Positions 8,658 through 18,296 of a DNA stretch of 64,000 nucleotides are shown here, in pieces (within the stretch, counting starts at the first letter, position 1; each line of letters begins with the position of its first letter). The translations under genes and the position numbers were made by a program. The stretch comes from Arthrobacter agilis (GTDB lineage Bacteria > Actinomycetota > Actinomycetes > Actinomycetales > Micrococcaceae): NCBI RefSeq assembly GCF_030816075.1, contig NZ_JAUSXO010000001.1, forward strand, positions 2,542,001 to 2,606,000, in the 5' to 3' direction. A model generated the notes under the pieces. It worked only from the letters and a program-made list of their open reading frames with translations. It ran no database searches and was not told the DNA's origin.

Positions 8658-9677
8658 CTACTCCCGGCGTCGACCGCCGGCTCGCGACACGACCGTGCCG
8701 ACGGCGGCCGCGACGAGGACCGTGGTCAGCACCGGATGCTTCTCGGCCTTGAGGTAGTAGCTCCGGCCGCGGACCCATCCCTCGTGGGTCCCGCGCTCGT
8801 GCAGCCCGTAACCGGCCCGGTGGAGGGCACTGTCGCCGGTGCGCCTCGACGGCCGGTCCGCGTGCTGGGAACGGTACATGTGCCGTTCCATGATGCGGTC
8901 CATGAGCCGCGGGGCTAGCGCGGCGGCCACGACTCCGATCTTCACCTGCGAACCGATGAACAGGTCGCGGGTGGGATGCGCGGCGGCGTGCAGGATGGCC
9001 TCGGCCACGGCCTCGGGCGGGTAGATCATGCCCCGGTGCGCGGGCTGCTGGTCGAGATAGCTCTGCGCGTGCTCGTTGTAGGGGGTGTCGATGCGCCCCG
9101 GATGCAGCAGCGTCACGCTCACCGGTACGCCCTGTGCCTCCATCTCCATCCGCAGCGCGTCCGTCCAGCCGTGCACGGCGTGCTTGGCGCTGGCGTAGGT
9201 GGACTGCACCGGGGTGGCGCGGTCCCCGAAGACGCTGCCCACGTTGACGATCGCCCCGGAGGAGCCGGTCCTGCCCTTGAACTGGGCCACGGCCTCACGG
9301 CAGCCGTAGACGACACCCCAGTAGTTGGTGTCGACCATGCGGTGCATGTCCTCGATCGACACCTCGTCGACGGACCCGAAGATGGACACCGCCGCATTGT
9401 TGACCCAGGTGTCGAAACCCCCGAAGGCCTGCCGTGCGGCGTCCGCGATGCGGCCGACGTCCTCCTGCCGCCCGACGTCGGCCACCACATGGTGCGCGCG
9501 CCCTCCGGCTGCGCGGAGCTCCTCCTCCAGCGTGCGGAGCGCGTCCGCGTTCCGGGCGGCGAGCACGACGGCGGCTCCGCGCTGCACCGCCATCCTGGCG
9601 GTGACGAGCCCGATCCCGCTCGACGCCCCGGTGATGACGACAACTTGCTCCGTGAGGGGTTTGAGTACCTTTGCCAT
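8658..9677 (-). CDS. Short-chain dehydrogenase/reductase with C-terminal extension
   Basis: 339 residues. The Rossmann motif TGASSGIG is near residue 17, NNAA near 93, the catalytic Ser in VGSVFG near 144, and Tyr-x3-Lys (YASAK) near 157-161. These are the classical SDR active-site elements. After the about 250-residue SDR core there is an extension with many Arg/His residues and a hydrophobic segment near the end (VLTTVLVAAAVGTVV), suggesting membrane attachment. This layout is common in actinobacterial SDRs of unknown substrate. GGGTGG upstream of ATG supports the start MAKVLKPL. Confidence 0.88.
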   Translation of the reverse strand: MAKVLKPLTEQVVVITGASSGIGLVTARMAVQRGAAVVLAARNADALRTLEEELRAAGGRAHHVVADVGRQEDVGRIADAARQAFGGFDTWVNNAAVSIFGSVDEVSIEDMHRMVDTNYWGVVYGCREAVAQFKGRTGSSGAIVNVGSVFGDRATPVQSTYASAKHAVHGWTDALRMEMEAQGVPVSVTLLHPGRIDTPYNEHAQSYLDQQPAHRGMIYPPEAVAEAILHAAAHPTRDLFIGSQVKIGVVAAALAPRLMDRIMERHMYRSQHADRPSRRTGDSALHRAGYGLHERGTHEGWVRGRSYYLKAEKHPVLTTVLVAAAVGTVVSRAGGRRRE

Positions 9678-9833
9678 AGGTCCACCCTGCTCCGTGCCGC
9701 AGGTACCCCACAACGGATTACCGGGCGCAACACGGTGCCTTCCAGGCCTTTACCGCACCGGTATCCTGTGCGTTCCCCCACATCCACGGGGACCCGCGCG
9801 TCCCGCCTCGTGCGCCGGTGATAGCTTGCCGCC

Positions 9834-10472
9834 ATGGACACCACAGCGCCCCGCCCCGACCCCGAGGGAGAGGACGGCATCGTCCGCCACTCCGTACTGG
9901 AGGACATCCTGGGGATCGTCACGGGCACTTTCACGGTGTCCCTCGGCCTGTTCCTGCTGAAGGCCAGCGGTGCCGTCACCGGCGGGACGGCGGGCCTCGC
10001 CCTGCTCCTGAGCTACGCGGGCGGCCTGCCCTTCGGCGTGCTGTTCTTCGCCGTCAACGTACCGTTCTTCGCCCTGGCGGTCTGGAAGAAGGGCTGGAAC
10101 TTCACGCTCCGCACCATCGCCGCCGTCGCGCTCGTCTCGGGGCTGTCCAACCTCCACCCGCTGGCACTCGGGAACCTGACCCTCGACCCGCTCTACGCGG
10201 CGCTCGGCGGGAACCTGCTCGCCGGCGTCGGGCTCCTGATCCTGTTCCGGCACAAGGCGAGCCTCGGCGGCTTCAACATCCTCGCCCTCCTCCTGCAGGA
10301 GCGCCTGGGCTGGCGGGCGGGCTACGTACAGATGGTGCTCGACACGACCGTCGTCGTCGCCGCCCTCGCCGTCGTCCCGCCCGGGAACGTCCTGCTGTCC
10401 GCGGTCGGGGCCGTGCTGCTGAACCTCGTGCTGGCGCTCAACCACCGGCCCGGGCGCTACCTCGGCGCGTGA
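9834..10472 (+). CDS. YitT-family membrane protein
   Basis: 212 residues with five to six hydrophobic helices. EDILGIVTGTFTVSLGLFLLKASGAVTGGTAGLALLLSY carries the family's N-terminal pattern, in which GAVTGGTAG is the recognisable signature. GGFNILALLLQERLGWRAGYVQM corresponds to the repeated second half. YitT/DUF161 proteins are inner-membrane proteins of unknown transport function. TAGCTT (9822-9827) ends 6 nt before the ATG with no Shine-Dalgarno, so the transcript is probably leaderless. Confidence 0.88.
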   Translation: MDTTAPRPDPEGEDGIVRHSVLEDILGIVTGTFTVSLGLFLLKASGAVTGGTAGLALLLSYAGGLPFGVLFFAVNVPFFALAVWKKGWNFTLRTIAAVALVSGLSNLHPLALGNLTLDPLYAALGGNLLAGVGLLILFRHKASLGGFNILALLLQERLGWRAGYVQMVLDTTVVVAALAVVPPGNVLLSAVGAVLLNLVLALNHRPGRYLGA

Positions 10473-10495
10473 CCGCGCCGGCACGGCACCACGGG

Positions 10496-10525
10496 CACGG
10501 CACGGCACGGCACGGCACGGCACGG
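10496..10525. repeat. Pentanucleotide tandem repeat (CACGG)x6
   Basis: Six perfect head-to-tail CACGG copies, with degenerate copies just before (10481-10495). It occupies the space where the -35 region of the NUDIX gene promoter would lie; the -10-like TACGGT is at 10529-10534 and the ATG at 10541. Confidence 0.95.
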
Positions 10526-10540
10526 AGCTACGGTGGAGCG

Positions 10541-11050
10541 ATGAGCGACGGAGCAGCGGCCCCGGTGACTGACGGAGCGCCCGGAGTGACGGGCAGTGGC
10601 GGTCCCGTGCCGTCCCGCGTCCGGGCGGCGGCCTACGTCCTGCGGGGACGGGGCCCGGACCGGGAGGTCCTGGTCTTCGACCACGTCCACCACCCCGACG
10701 CCGGGACGCAGGTGCCCGGCGGCGGCGTCGACGCCGGCGAGACGCTCGATGCCGCCGCCCGGCGCGAGGTCCTCGAGGAGACCGGGCTCGTCATCACCGG
10801 CCCCCTGGTGGGGGTCGGCGTCGCGCAGCTTCCGGCGGGTGCGACCGGTGCCGGCACGGTCACGGTCTTTTTCGCGGCCGAGACCGACGACCCGCGGTCG
10901 TCCTGGGACCACAGGGTCACCGGAGCCGCCGGGCTGCCCAGCCCCGGTTCGGACGCGGGGCTCCTCCTCCGGTGCTACTTCGTCCCCCTGTCCCGGGCGC
11001 AGAGCGCCGGGGACAACCATCACTTCAGCTACGCCCACCTGCTGCGCTGA
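10541..11050 (+). CDS. NUDIX hydrolase
   Basis: 169 residues. The Nudix box is seen as GGGVDAGETLDAAARREVLEETGL (about residues 64-87), fitting G-x5-E-x7-R-E-U-x-E-E-x-G-U, which binds the metal for hydrolysis of a nucleoside-diphosphate-linked substrate. The C-terminal part, ending in NHHFSYAHLLR, has no clear substrate signature. Both a GGTGGAG purine stretch and a TACGGT box 6 nt upstream accompany the ATG, so the transcript may be leaderless or very short. The first 27 residues are low-complexity Gly/Ala/Pro. The gene follows a CACGG repeat array. Confidence 0.85.
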   Translation: MSDGAAAPVTDGAPGVTGSGGPVPSRVRAAAYVLRGRGPDREVLVFDHVHHPDAGTQVPGGGVDAGETLDAAARREVLEETGLVITGPLVGVGVAQLPAGATGAGTVTVFFAAETDDPRSSWDHRVTGAAGLPSPGSDAGLLLRCYFVPLSRAQSAGDNHHFSYAHLLR

Positions 11051-11131
11051 AGCCGCCCGATCCCTGTTCCGGGTCCTGCCGGGCCGCGGCCTCCCGTGGA
11101 TGGGTCGCCTGTCGGATGACCGGGCAGTGGT

Positions 11132-11749
11132 TCACGCGGCCAGGTGTGCGTTCCACGCGTCCACGAGGGACGCCGCCCGCGCGGAGACCTCCTCGGCGGA
11201 TCGGCCCGGTGTGTACAGCCAGGAGCCGATGCCCGCTCCCCCGGCTCCGGCCTGCAACCAGGGCGTGAGCGTCCGGTCGTCGATGCCGCCGACGGGCAGC
11301 AGTTGCGTGCCGGCGGGAAGGACCGAGGACCACGCCTTCATCCCGGCGATCCCGACGGTCTCCGAGGGGAAGATCTTCAGGGCTGTCGCGCCGGCGCCGA
11401 GCGCGGCGAAGGCCTCGGTGGGCGTGGCGACGCCGGGGTAGCTGAGCAGGCCCCGGGACACCGCGGCTGCGATGACATCCGTATCGGCATTGGGGGACAC
11501 GATCAGCTCGCCGGCGGCCGCGGCGACGTCGGCCACCTGTGCACGGGTGAGTACGGTGCCGGCACCGACGCGGGCGTCCTGCGGCAGGTCCTCCCGCAGC
11601 AGGCGGATGGACTCGAGCGGATCGGGGGAATTGAGCGGGACCTCGAGGATACGCACACCGGCGCTGTAGAGGGCGCGTCCGATCGCGGGTGCCTCGCTGG
11701 GGGTGAGCCCCCGCAGGATGGCGATGAGTCCGGTGGGCGTGGAAGACAT
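11132..11749 (-). CDS. dgoA: 2-dehydro-3-deoxy-6-phosphogalactonate (KDPGal) aldolase
   Basis: 205 residues, the normal size for KDPG/KDPGal aldolases. ILRGLTPSEA at the start, the substrate Glu in ILEVPLNSPDP near 36, VGAGTVLT near 62, and the Schiff-base Lys in TALKIFPSE near 126 mark the family. PVGGID is the phosphate-binding strand. The enzyme splits the phosphorylated sugar acid to pyruvate and glyceraldehyde 3-phosphate. It follows the kinase dgoK by 8 nt on the same strand, which makes DgoA more likely than Eda. No galactonate dehydratase or transporter is nearby. Confidence 0.9.
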   Translation of the reverse strand: MSSTPTGLIAILRGLTPSEAPAIGRALYSAGVRILEVPLNSPDPLESIRLLREDLPQDARVGAGTVLTRAQVADVAAAAGELIVSPNADTDVIAAAVSRGLLSYPGVATPTEAFAALGAGATALKIFPSETVGIAGMKAWSSVLPAGTQLLPVGGIDDRTLTPWLQAGAGGAGIGSWLYTPGRSAEEVSARAASLVDAWNAHLAA

Positions 11750-11757
11750 GGGGATCC

Positions 11758-12783
11758 TTAGGCGGAGGGGATGGAGGGAGCGGGAAGGGCAGGGGGCAGG
11801 AGGCCCCAGGCCCGGGCGACGGCACGCAGCCCGTCGAGGGCGGTGTCCTCGAGCAACGGCGCGGTCACGCCCTGGGTGGACAGGGCCCGCTGGTACAGAC
11901 CGCCCAGCGGACCATCGGCGCACAGGGCCAGCGGGGCTTCGGCGGCCAGGGCCGCCGGGAGCATGGCGGCCGTCTCGTCCCCGATCAGCAGGCCGGACAG
12001 GTAGGAGGAGATGCCGGTGGGTGCCAGTTCGCCGGACAGGTAGCGGGTACGCGCGCTGAACAGGCGCGCGGCGAACGGCTGGGCGGGGTGGGACAGTGCG
12101 TGCGCAACGCCGGCGTCGAACGCTTCGAGGTCTGTCCGTGGCGGGCCCGCCACGTCACCGGCGTCGGCGCGTCGGGCAGGGTCGCCGAGGATCGTGGCGT
12201 CCAGCAACGCCGCGTGCAGTTCGCCGGTCATGACGGTGGTGAAGTCCACGATGTCGCCGTCGGCCACGCGGAGCCACTTGGTATGGGTCCCCGGGAGTAC
12301 GAGGGTCACGTCGACCGGATCGCCCAGGCGGGCGAGGGCCCCGAGGACCTGGGTCTCCTCGCCGCGGATGACATCGCACGAGCCCGTCGCATCCGGGGTG
12401 GCCCTCAGCCCGGGAACGATGCCGACCGCCGGTGAGGCAGCCGGCACCATGGTCGGCTCGAGGGCGCCGGCTGTTGCCGGGATCGGGAGATCGAGCCGCC
12501 CGGCCGTCGTCCAGCCGCCGTCGGCACCGACCATACCGCAGGCCAGCGCACGTACGCCGGGCGCTCCCAGCGTGTCGGACAGCGCTGCCAGTGTCCGGGC
12601 GAACGCGTCGGCAGGCGGCAGCTGCGAGGCCGCCGCACGCTCGCCGACAGCACGCAGGCCGTCGCGGGAGGTCGTGGTCGACAGGACGGCACCGTCGCGA
12701 TCGAGCGCCCAGGCACGAAGTGAGGACGTACCCCAGTCGAGCGCCACCAGGGCGGGTTGTCCGGGAGGAGTAGAGGAGCGCAT
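11758..12783 (-). CDS. dgoK: 2-dehydro-3-deoxygalactonokinase
   Basis: 341 residues, in the DgoK family (ASKHA fold). The N-terminal ALDWGTSSLRAW is the first phosphate-binding motif, GMVGADGGW near 83 is a family hallmark, and LPGTHTKWL near 166 and FTTVMTGELHA near 184 are conserved. It phosphorylates 2-keto-3-deoxygalactonate for the aldolase encoded just downstream. The -10 element TAGGTT (12790-12795, minus strand) is 6 nt from the ATG, so the mRNA is probably leaderless. It is divergent from an IclR regulator, with an inverted repeat in the 58-bp intergenic region. Confidence 0.9.
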   Translation of the reverse strand: MRSSTPPGQPALVALDWGTSSLRAWALDRDGAVLSTTTSRDGLRAVGERAAASQLPPADAFARTLAALSDTLGAPGVRALACGMVGADGGWTTAGRLDLPIPATAGALEPTMVPAASPAVGIVPGLRATPDATGSCDVIRGEETQVLGALARLGDPVDVTLVLPGTHTKWLRVADGDIVDFTTVMTGELHAALLDATILGDPARRADAGDVAGPPRTDLEAFDAGVAHALSHPAQPFAARLFSARTRYLSGELAPTGISSYLSGLLIGDETAAMLPAALAAEAPLALCADGPLGGLYQRALSTQGVTAPLLEDTALDGLRAVARAWGLLPPALPAPSIPSA

Positions 12784-12803
12784 GCACCGAACCTAGGATC
12801 CGC

Positions 12804-12840
12804 GTCCCACACTGTTCAACCTAAACCCATATAGTGGGAC
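12804..12840. promoter_or_regulatory. Inverted repeat between dgoK and iclR-type gene, overlapping promoter
   Basis: GTCCCAC (12804-12810) and GTGGGAC (12834-12840) are perfect 7-bp arms 23 nt apart. The right arm overlaps the -10 box TATAGT (12830-12835) that lies 6 nt before the regulator ATG. This is a plausible operator for the adjacent IclR-family protein controlling both divergent promoters. Confidence 0.5.
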
Positions 12841-12841
12841 G

Positions 12842-13645
12842 ATGAACGCGACATCGACGACGGGTGACGCTCCGAAGGGTGCCCAGACGCTGCTGAACGG
12901 TCTGGCGCTCGTCCGCCTCGTCGCGGAGGGCACGAAGGATGCGCAGGGACTCCAGGTCGCCACGGGACTGCCGCGCAGTACCGTGCATCGCCTCCTCCAG
13001 GCCTTGAGGAGCGAGGGCTACCTGCGGGACACTCCCGCGGGCCTGGGCCTGGGCTCCACCCTGATCGAGCTCGGTTTCGGCGCTCTCCTCTCCAACCCGT
13101 TGACCACTGTCGCGGGTCCCCATCTGGACGACCTGGCGGGCCAGGTGCTCGACACCGTGCACCTGGCGGTCCGGGAGGACGGGTCGGTGCTCTACCTGAT
13201 GAAGATCCCGGGTCAGCGGGGCGCGGAGATGCGCTCACGCGTCGGGCTTCGCATGCCGCTGACGCGCACGGGAATCGGCAAGGCGCTGTTGCTCGACGAC
13301 GATGCCGCCGGCTGGGCGAAACGCTGGCGCGCGGAGACGCCGGTGGACGCAACCGCGGCCTCGCCCGCGGCCCGCAAGGCGGGCATCAGGGCGGAGGAGG
13401 AGTTCGTCACGCGCATGAACCACTACCGCAAGGGCGGTTACTCGTACGACATGGAGGAGAACGAGCCGGGGATCCGCTGCGTGGCGGCTCCGATCCGCGA
13501 CGGCTCGGGATCCATCGTGGGCGCCATCAGCGTCTCGGCGACGGCTCCCTACCTGCCCGCGGAGCGCATGCGCGAGCTCGTCCTGCCGGTGCAGCACATC
13601 GCGACGGCCATCTCGGGGGAAATGGGGTACAGAACGGCGCGGTGA
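12842..13645 (+). CDS. IclR-family regulator, probably of galactonate genes
   Basis: 267 residues. The N-terminal winged helix-turn-helix (about 20-80) includes LQVATGLPRSTVHRLLQALRSEGYL, the typical IclR recognition region. The C-terminal effector domain has VHLAVREDGSVLYL, LTRTGIGKALL and GIRCVAAPIRDGSGSIVGAISVS, the canonical IclR ligand pocket segments. Divergent placement from dgoK-dgoA suggests it senses a galactonate-pathway intermediate. The ATG is 6 nt after TATAGT, so translation is probably leaderless. A 14-bp-stem terminator separates it from the convergent mmpL gene. Confidence 0.9.
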   Translation: MNATSTTGDAPKGAQTLLNGLALVRLVAEGTKDAQGLQVATGLPRSTVHRLLQALRSEGYLRDTPAGLGLGSTLIELGFGALLSNPLTTVAGPHLDDLAGQVLDTVHLAVREDGSVLYLMKIPGQRGAEMRSRVGLRMPLTRTGIGKALLLDDDAAGWAKRWRAETPVDATAASPAARKAGIRAEEEFVTRMNHYRKGGYSYDMEENEPGIRCVAAPIRDGSGSIVGAISVSATAPYLPAERMRELVLPVQHIATAISGEMGYRTAR

Positions 13646-13743
13646 CCCCAGCGGGTGGCCCTCCCGCTTCGGCTGCGTCCAGCTCCGCGCGACGACGACA
13701 GCACGGGCCTGTGGGTCCGGGGCCGGGACACCGTCACGGCCGA

Positions 13744-13778
13744 CCGGACCGGCCGGGGCGGCGTCCCGGCCGGTCCGG
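13744..13778. terminator. GC-rich bidirectional hairpin
   Basis: Perfect 14-bp arms at 13744-13757 and 13765-13778 with a 7-nt loop lie between the convergent IclR-type and mmpL genes. There is no U-tract. The sequence just after contains a short direct repeat of CGGACCAGAGCG. Confidence 0.6.
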
Positions 13779-13825
13779 ACCAGAGCGGACGAGGTTGGCT
13801 CGGACCAGAGCGCACCGGGACCGGG

Positions 13826-16411
13826 CTAGACGCGCACGGACTCCTTCTCCTCTTCGTCGCGGTCGGAGCGCTCGTCGTGCGTGGCGCGCTCGTCGCGCTG
13901 GAGCTTCGCGCCCTCGACATCGACGTCCGGGAGGATCCGCCCGAGCCAGGCGGGCAGCCACCAGGCGTGCCGGCCCAGCAGGTACATGGTCGCCGGGACC
14001 AGGGTCATGCGGACCACGAAGGCGTCCAGCAGCACGCCGAACGCGAGCCCGAAACCGATGGGCCGCACCATGGCCAGGTGGGAGAACACGAAGCCCGCGA
14101 ACACCGAGACCATGATGATCGCGGCGGCCGTGACCACGCGTGCGCCGTGGCTGAAGCCGATCCGGACCGCGGCCTTCGGATCGTCGCCGTGGACGTAGGC
14201 CTCCCGCATCCCGGAGACCAGGAACATCTGATAGTCCATCGCGAGGCCGAAGAGCACACCGATCAGGATGATCGGCAGGAAGCTCAGGATGGGACCGGGG
14301 TTCGTGATCCCGAAGAAATCACCCAGCCAGCCCCACTGGTAGATGGCCACCGTCGCCCCGAAGCTCGCCAGCAGCGAGAGCAGGAATCCGGCCGTGGCGA
14401 TGATGGGCACGAGGATGGAGCGGAACACCAGCAGGAGCAGGATCAGCGACAGGCCCACGACGATGCCGAGGTAGAGCGGCAGCGCCTCCATGAGCTTGGC
14501 GGACACGTCGATATTGGCCGCCGTCTGGCCGGTGACGGCGATGGCGACGCCCGTCCGGTCCTCGACGTCATCGGTGGCTGCGCGGAGGTCCCGTACGAGA
14601 TTCTCGGTGGTCTCGCTGGCCGGGCCCTCCTCGGGGATGACCTGGAAGATCGCCGTCCGGCCGTTCTCGCTCACGGTGGCGGGGACGGAGGCGGCGACGT
14701 CCGGCATCTCGCGCAGCAGGTCGTTGACGTCGAGTTGCAACGCCGTGAGTTCCGCCTCGTCCGCCGTCTCCGGCAGGGACCCGACGACGATCAGCGGGCC
14801 GTTGGTCCCGGCGCCGAACTTGTCACCGATGGTGCTGTAGGCCTGGAAGGCGGTCGAATCGGCGGGCTCGGTCCCACCGTCGGGCAGTCCCACGCGCAGC
14901 TGCGCCGCCGGGATGGCGATGACCCCGAGCAGGATCACGCCCGCGAGGACCGTCAGGACCGGCTTCCGGGTGGCGAAGCCGCCCCAGCCGGCACCCCTCG
15001 CCGCACGCTCGTCCGCCAGGGATGCCCCGCTCTCGGTGTCGAGCGGTGCGGCCGCGGAGTGCTTGTGCCCACGGGTCTTCGCCCAGCGGCGCTTGGAGAT
15101 GACCCGCCGCCCCATGATGGCGAGCAGGGCCGGAGTGAGGGTCAGGGCCACGAGCACGGACACCGCGACGGTGCCGGCGGCGGAGAGGCCCATGACGGTC
15201 AGGAACGGCAGACCGGGCACCGCGAGCGCGGCGAGCGCCACGATCACGGTGATGCCGGCGAAGAGGACGGCGTTGCCGGCGGTGCCGGTGGCCCGGGCGA
15301 TCGACTCCTGCATCTCCATGCCACGCAGGAGCTGGGTGCGGTGCCGGTTCACGATGAACAGCGAATAGTCGATGCCGACGGCGAGGCCGAGCATCAGGGC
15401 GAGGACCGGCGAGATGCTGTTCATCTCGATGAGGCCCGACAGGGCGAACGTGATGCCCACGCCCACGCCGACACCGACGATGGCCATGAGGAGAGGGAGC
15501 CCGGCGGCGATCAGGGTGCCGAGCATCAGGATGAGTACGATGGCGGCGACGGCGAGGCCGATGGCCTCCGTGGCGCCGACGATGCCGGAGACGTCCTCGA
15601 CGATCTCCTTGCTGTAGTCCACGGTCACGCCGGCGGACTCGGCCGCGGCGGCCTCCTCCTGCACGGACTCGCGCAGCTCCGGTGAGACGCCGTTGATCTG
15701 CTGCTCGAACTGGACGCTGGCCACAGCGGTGGTGCCGTCCTCGGACAGCAGGCGCACGCCGGAGCCGGCGTCGAGCTGCCGCTGCGCGAGGTCCAGTTCG
15801 GTGCTGCCCGTCTCGAACTCCTCACGCCCCGACTCGAGCTCGGTCCGGCTGGCGTCGAGCCGGGCCTGGCCCTGCTGGAGCTGCTGCTCCGTGGCCGCTG
15901 CCTGCGCCGGGGGGAGCTGGGCGCGGGCCTGGTCGAACTGTGCGCGCTGTGCGTCGAGTTGGGCCTGGCCCTGTTCGAGCTGCTGCTCGCCGGCGGTCAG
16001 CTGCTGTTCGCTGGCCTCCAACTGGGCGCGCCCGGCCTCGAGCTCGGAAGCTCCGGCCGCCACCTGGTCGGCGACGTCGAACGGATCGACGACACCCCGC
16101 ACGCCGTCGAGCCCGGCGATCGCGGCGAGCGCGGACTGGACGCCGTCGCGCTGCTCGGCCGAGAAGGCGGCGCCGTCGTCGGTCGTGAACACCACGGTGC
16201 CCGTGCCGCCCACGGCCTCGGGCAGTTCCTGCCGCAGCTGGTCCGAGATGCGCTGCGACTCGGTGCCGGGGATGGTGAAGTTATTGGTCAGGGTGCCGGA
16301 GAAGGCGACGGCGGCGCCGCCGACGGCGAGCATGATCGCCAGCCATGCGGAGACGACCCACCACCGCCGCCGGAAGGCGAACGAACCGAGTCGGTAGAGC
16401 AGAAAAGCCAT
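13826..16411 (-). CDS. MMPL/RND-type membrane transporter
   Basis: 861 residues. One N-terminal helix (about 17-38) precedes a large external domain, then five to six helices (about 270-420), a second helix (about 498-518) with a second external domain, and the last five to six helices (about 655-820). GLAVGIDYSLFIVNRHR near 355 and GLAMDYQMFLVSGMRE near 725 are the paired conserved proton-relay helices of MMPL proteins. The first external domain contains a regular Gln/Glu/Ala coiled-coil run (about 115-215; LEASEQQLTAGEQQLEQGQ type). It is 45 nt downstream of tetR and probably in its operon, suggesting export of a lipid or drug. AGGA lies upstream of the ATG. Confidence 0.93.
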   Translation of the reverse strand: MAFLLYRLGSFAFRRRWWVVSAWLAIMLAVGGAAVAFSGTLTNNFTIPGTESQRISDQLRQELPEAVGGTGTVVFTTDDGAAFSAEQRDGVQSALAAIAGLDGVRGVVDPFDVADQVAAGASELEAGRAQLEASEQQLTAGEQQLEQGQAQLDAQRAQFDQARAQLPPAQAAATEQQLQQGQARLDASRTELESGREEFETGSTELDLAQRQLDAGSGVRLLSEDGTTAVASVQFEQQINGVSPELRESVQEEAAAAESAGVTVDYSKEIVEDVSGIVGATEAIGLAVAAIVLILMLGTLIAAGLPLLMAIVGVGVGVGITFALSGLIEMNSISPVLALMLGLAVGIDYSLFIVNRHRTQLLRGMEMQESIARATGTAGNAVLFAGITVIVALAALAVPGLPFLTVMGLSAAGTVAVSVLVALTLTPALLAIMGRRVISKRRWAKTRGHKHSAAAPLDTESGASLADERAARGAGWGGFATRKPVLTVLAGVILLGVIAIPAAQLRVGLPDGGTEPADSTAFQAYSTIGDKFGAGTNGPLIVVGSLPETADEAELTALQLDVNDLLREMPDVAASVPATVSENGRTAIFQVIPEEGPASETTENLVRDLRAATDDVEDRTGVAIAVTGQTAANIDVSAKLMEALPLYLGIVVGLSLILLLLVFRSILVPIIATAGFLLSLLASFGATVAIYQWGWLGDFFGITNPGPILSFLPIILIGVLFGLAMDYQMFLVSGMREAYVHGDDPKAAVRIGFSHGARVVTAAAIIMVSVFAGFVFSHLAMVRPIGFGLAFGVLLDAFVVRMTLVPATMYLLGRHAWWLPAWLGRILPDVDVEGAKLQRDERATHDERSDRDEEEKESVRV

Positions 16412-16456
16412 TGGGGGTTCCTAGCGGGGAGAAGACGGACGAAGGGCTGGGAGGGA

Positions 16457-17119
16457 TCAGGCGCCCGAGGGCGGGACGCCGTCGGGTCCGGCCGCGGGAT
16501 CGGAGAAACCGTCACGCAGCATGGTCAGTGCCGAGAGGATGCGCTCTTCGAGCTGCCGCCCGGAGTCGGGAGCGGATTCGGGGGTGTTCGCCGCCCAGTT
16601 CCGCATCGCCGCCTTGGTGCAGGAGAGCACGCTGCCGACGAGGGCGGTGAGATAGAGATCGGATGCCTCGGCACCCAGGCGGCTGCGCAGTCCCCCGACG
16701 ATCCGGACCTCCGCCCGCTCCCAGGAGTGCAGCTGCGCCCGCAGGAGATCGGGGTTGGCGCTCGCCATGCGGAACAGTGCGCCGTGCTGGGACAGGCCCT
16801 CCATCCGTGTGGTCTCGGTGAACGCCCGGACGATGGAATCGAACAGCGGTTCGTCCTGGGGCATCCGGCCGAAGACCTCGAGGGCCAGTTCGAGGAACCC
16901 GTCGGTGCGGACCGTCAGGGCGTCCTCGGCGCTGTGGAAGTAGTTGAAGAACGTGCGGCGTGAGACACCGGCCTGCACCGCGATCTGGTCCACGGTGAAC
17001 GACCCGGGTCCCACGGACAGGGCGAGTTCGAAGGCGGCGTCCGCGATGGCACGTCGCGTGTCGATCTTGTTCTGCTCGCGGCGGCCCACGGGCTCCGCAT
17101 TCTCGGTCGTCTCAAGCAC
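16457..17119 (-). CDS. TetR-family repressor of the mmpL operon
   Basis: 220 residues from the GTG start. The DNA-binding helix-turn-helix is FTVDQIAVQAGVSRRTFFNYFHS (about residues 40-62), a textbook TetR motif. The C-terminal ligand domain is not diagnostic. The GTG is chosen because TACGCT (17126-17131, minus strand) ends 6 nt upstream; the longer in-frame GTG start would place the promoter inside the gene. The -35 hexamer TTGCAC is one arm of a perfect palindrome, so the protein almost certainly represses its own promoter and, by read-through, mmpL. Confidence 0.9.
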   Translation of the reverse strand: MLETTENAEPVGRREQNKIDTRRAIADAAFELALSVGPGSFTVDQIAVQAGVSRRTFFNYFHSAEDALTVRTDGFLELALEVFGRMPQDEPLFDSIVRAFTETTRMEGLSQHGALFRMASANPDLLRAQLHSWERAEVRIVGGLRSRLGAEASDLYLTALVGSVLSCTKAAMRNWAANTPESAPDSGRQLEERILSALTMLRDGFSDPAAGPDGVPPSGA

Positions 17120-17125
17120 TGTTCC

Positions 17126-18233
<1,108 letters not shown>

Positions 18234-18296
18234 GCGGGGCGTCGGCGGCCCGGGCGCAATCGGAAAGTTTACGCCCGGCGTCGATGGACCCGGTGA

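Noticed and set aside
4951..8778. A very long antisense open frame (about 1275 codons) opposite furA, katA and the deaminase
   Set aside because: It is the mirror of high-GC coding DNA: R/G/V/H-rich translation without recognisable domains, crossing three well-supported genes and their terminator.
13826..17119. Mycolic-acid-type MmpL lipid export locus
   Set aside because: The transporter is MMPL family, but there are no mycolate or polyketide genes nearby; substrate left open.
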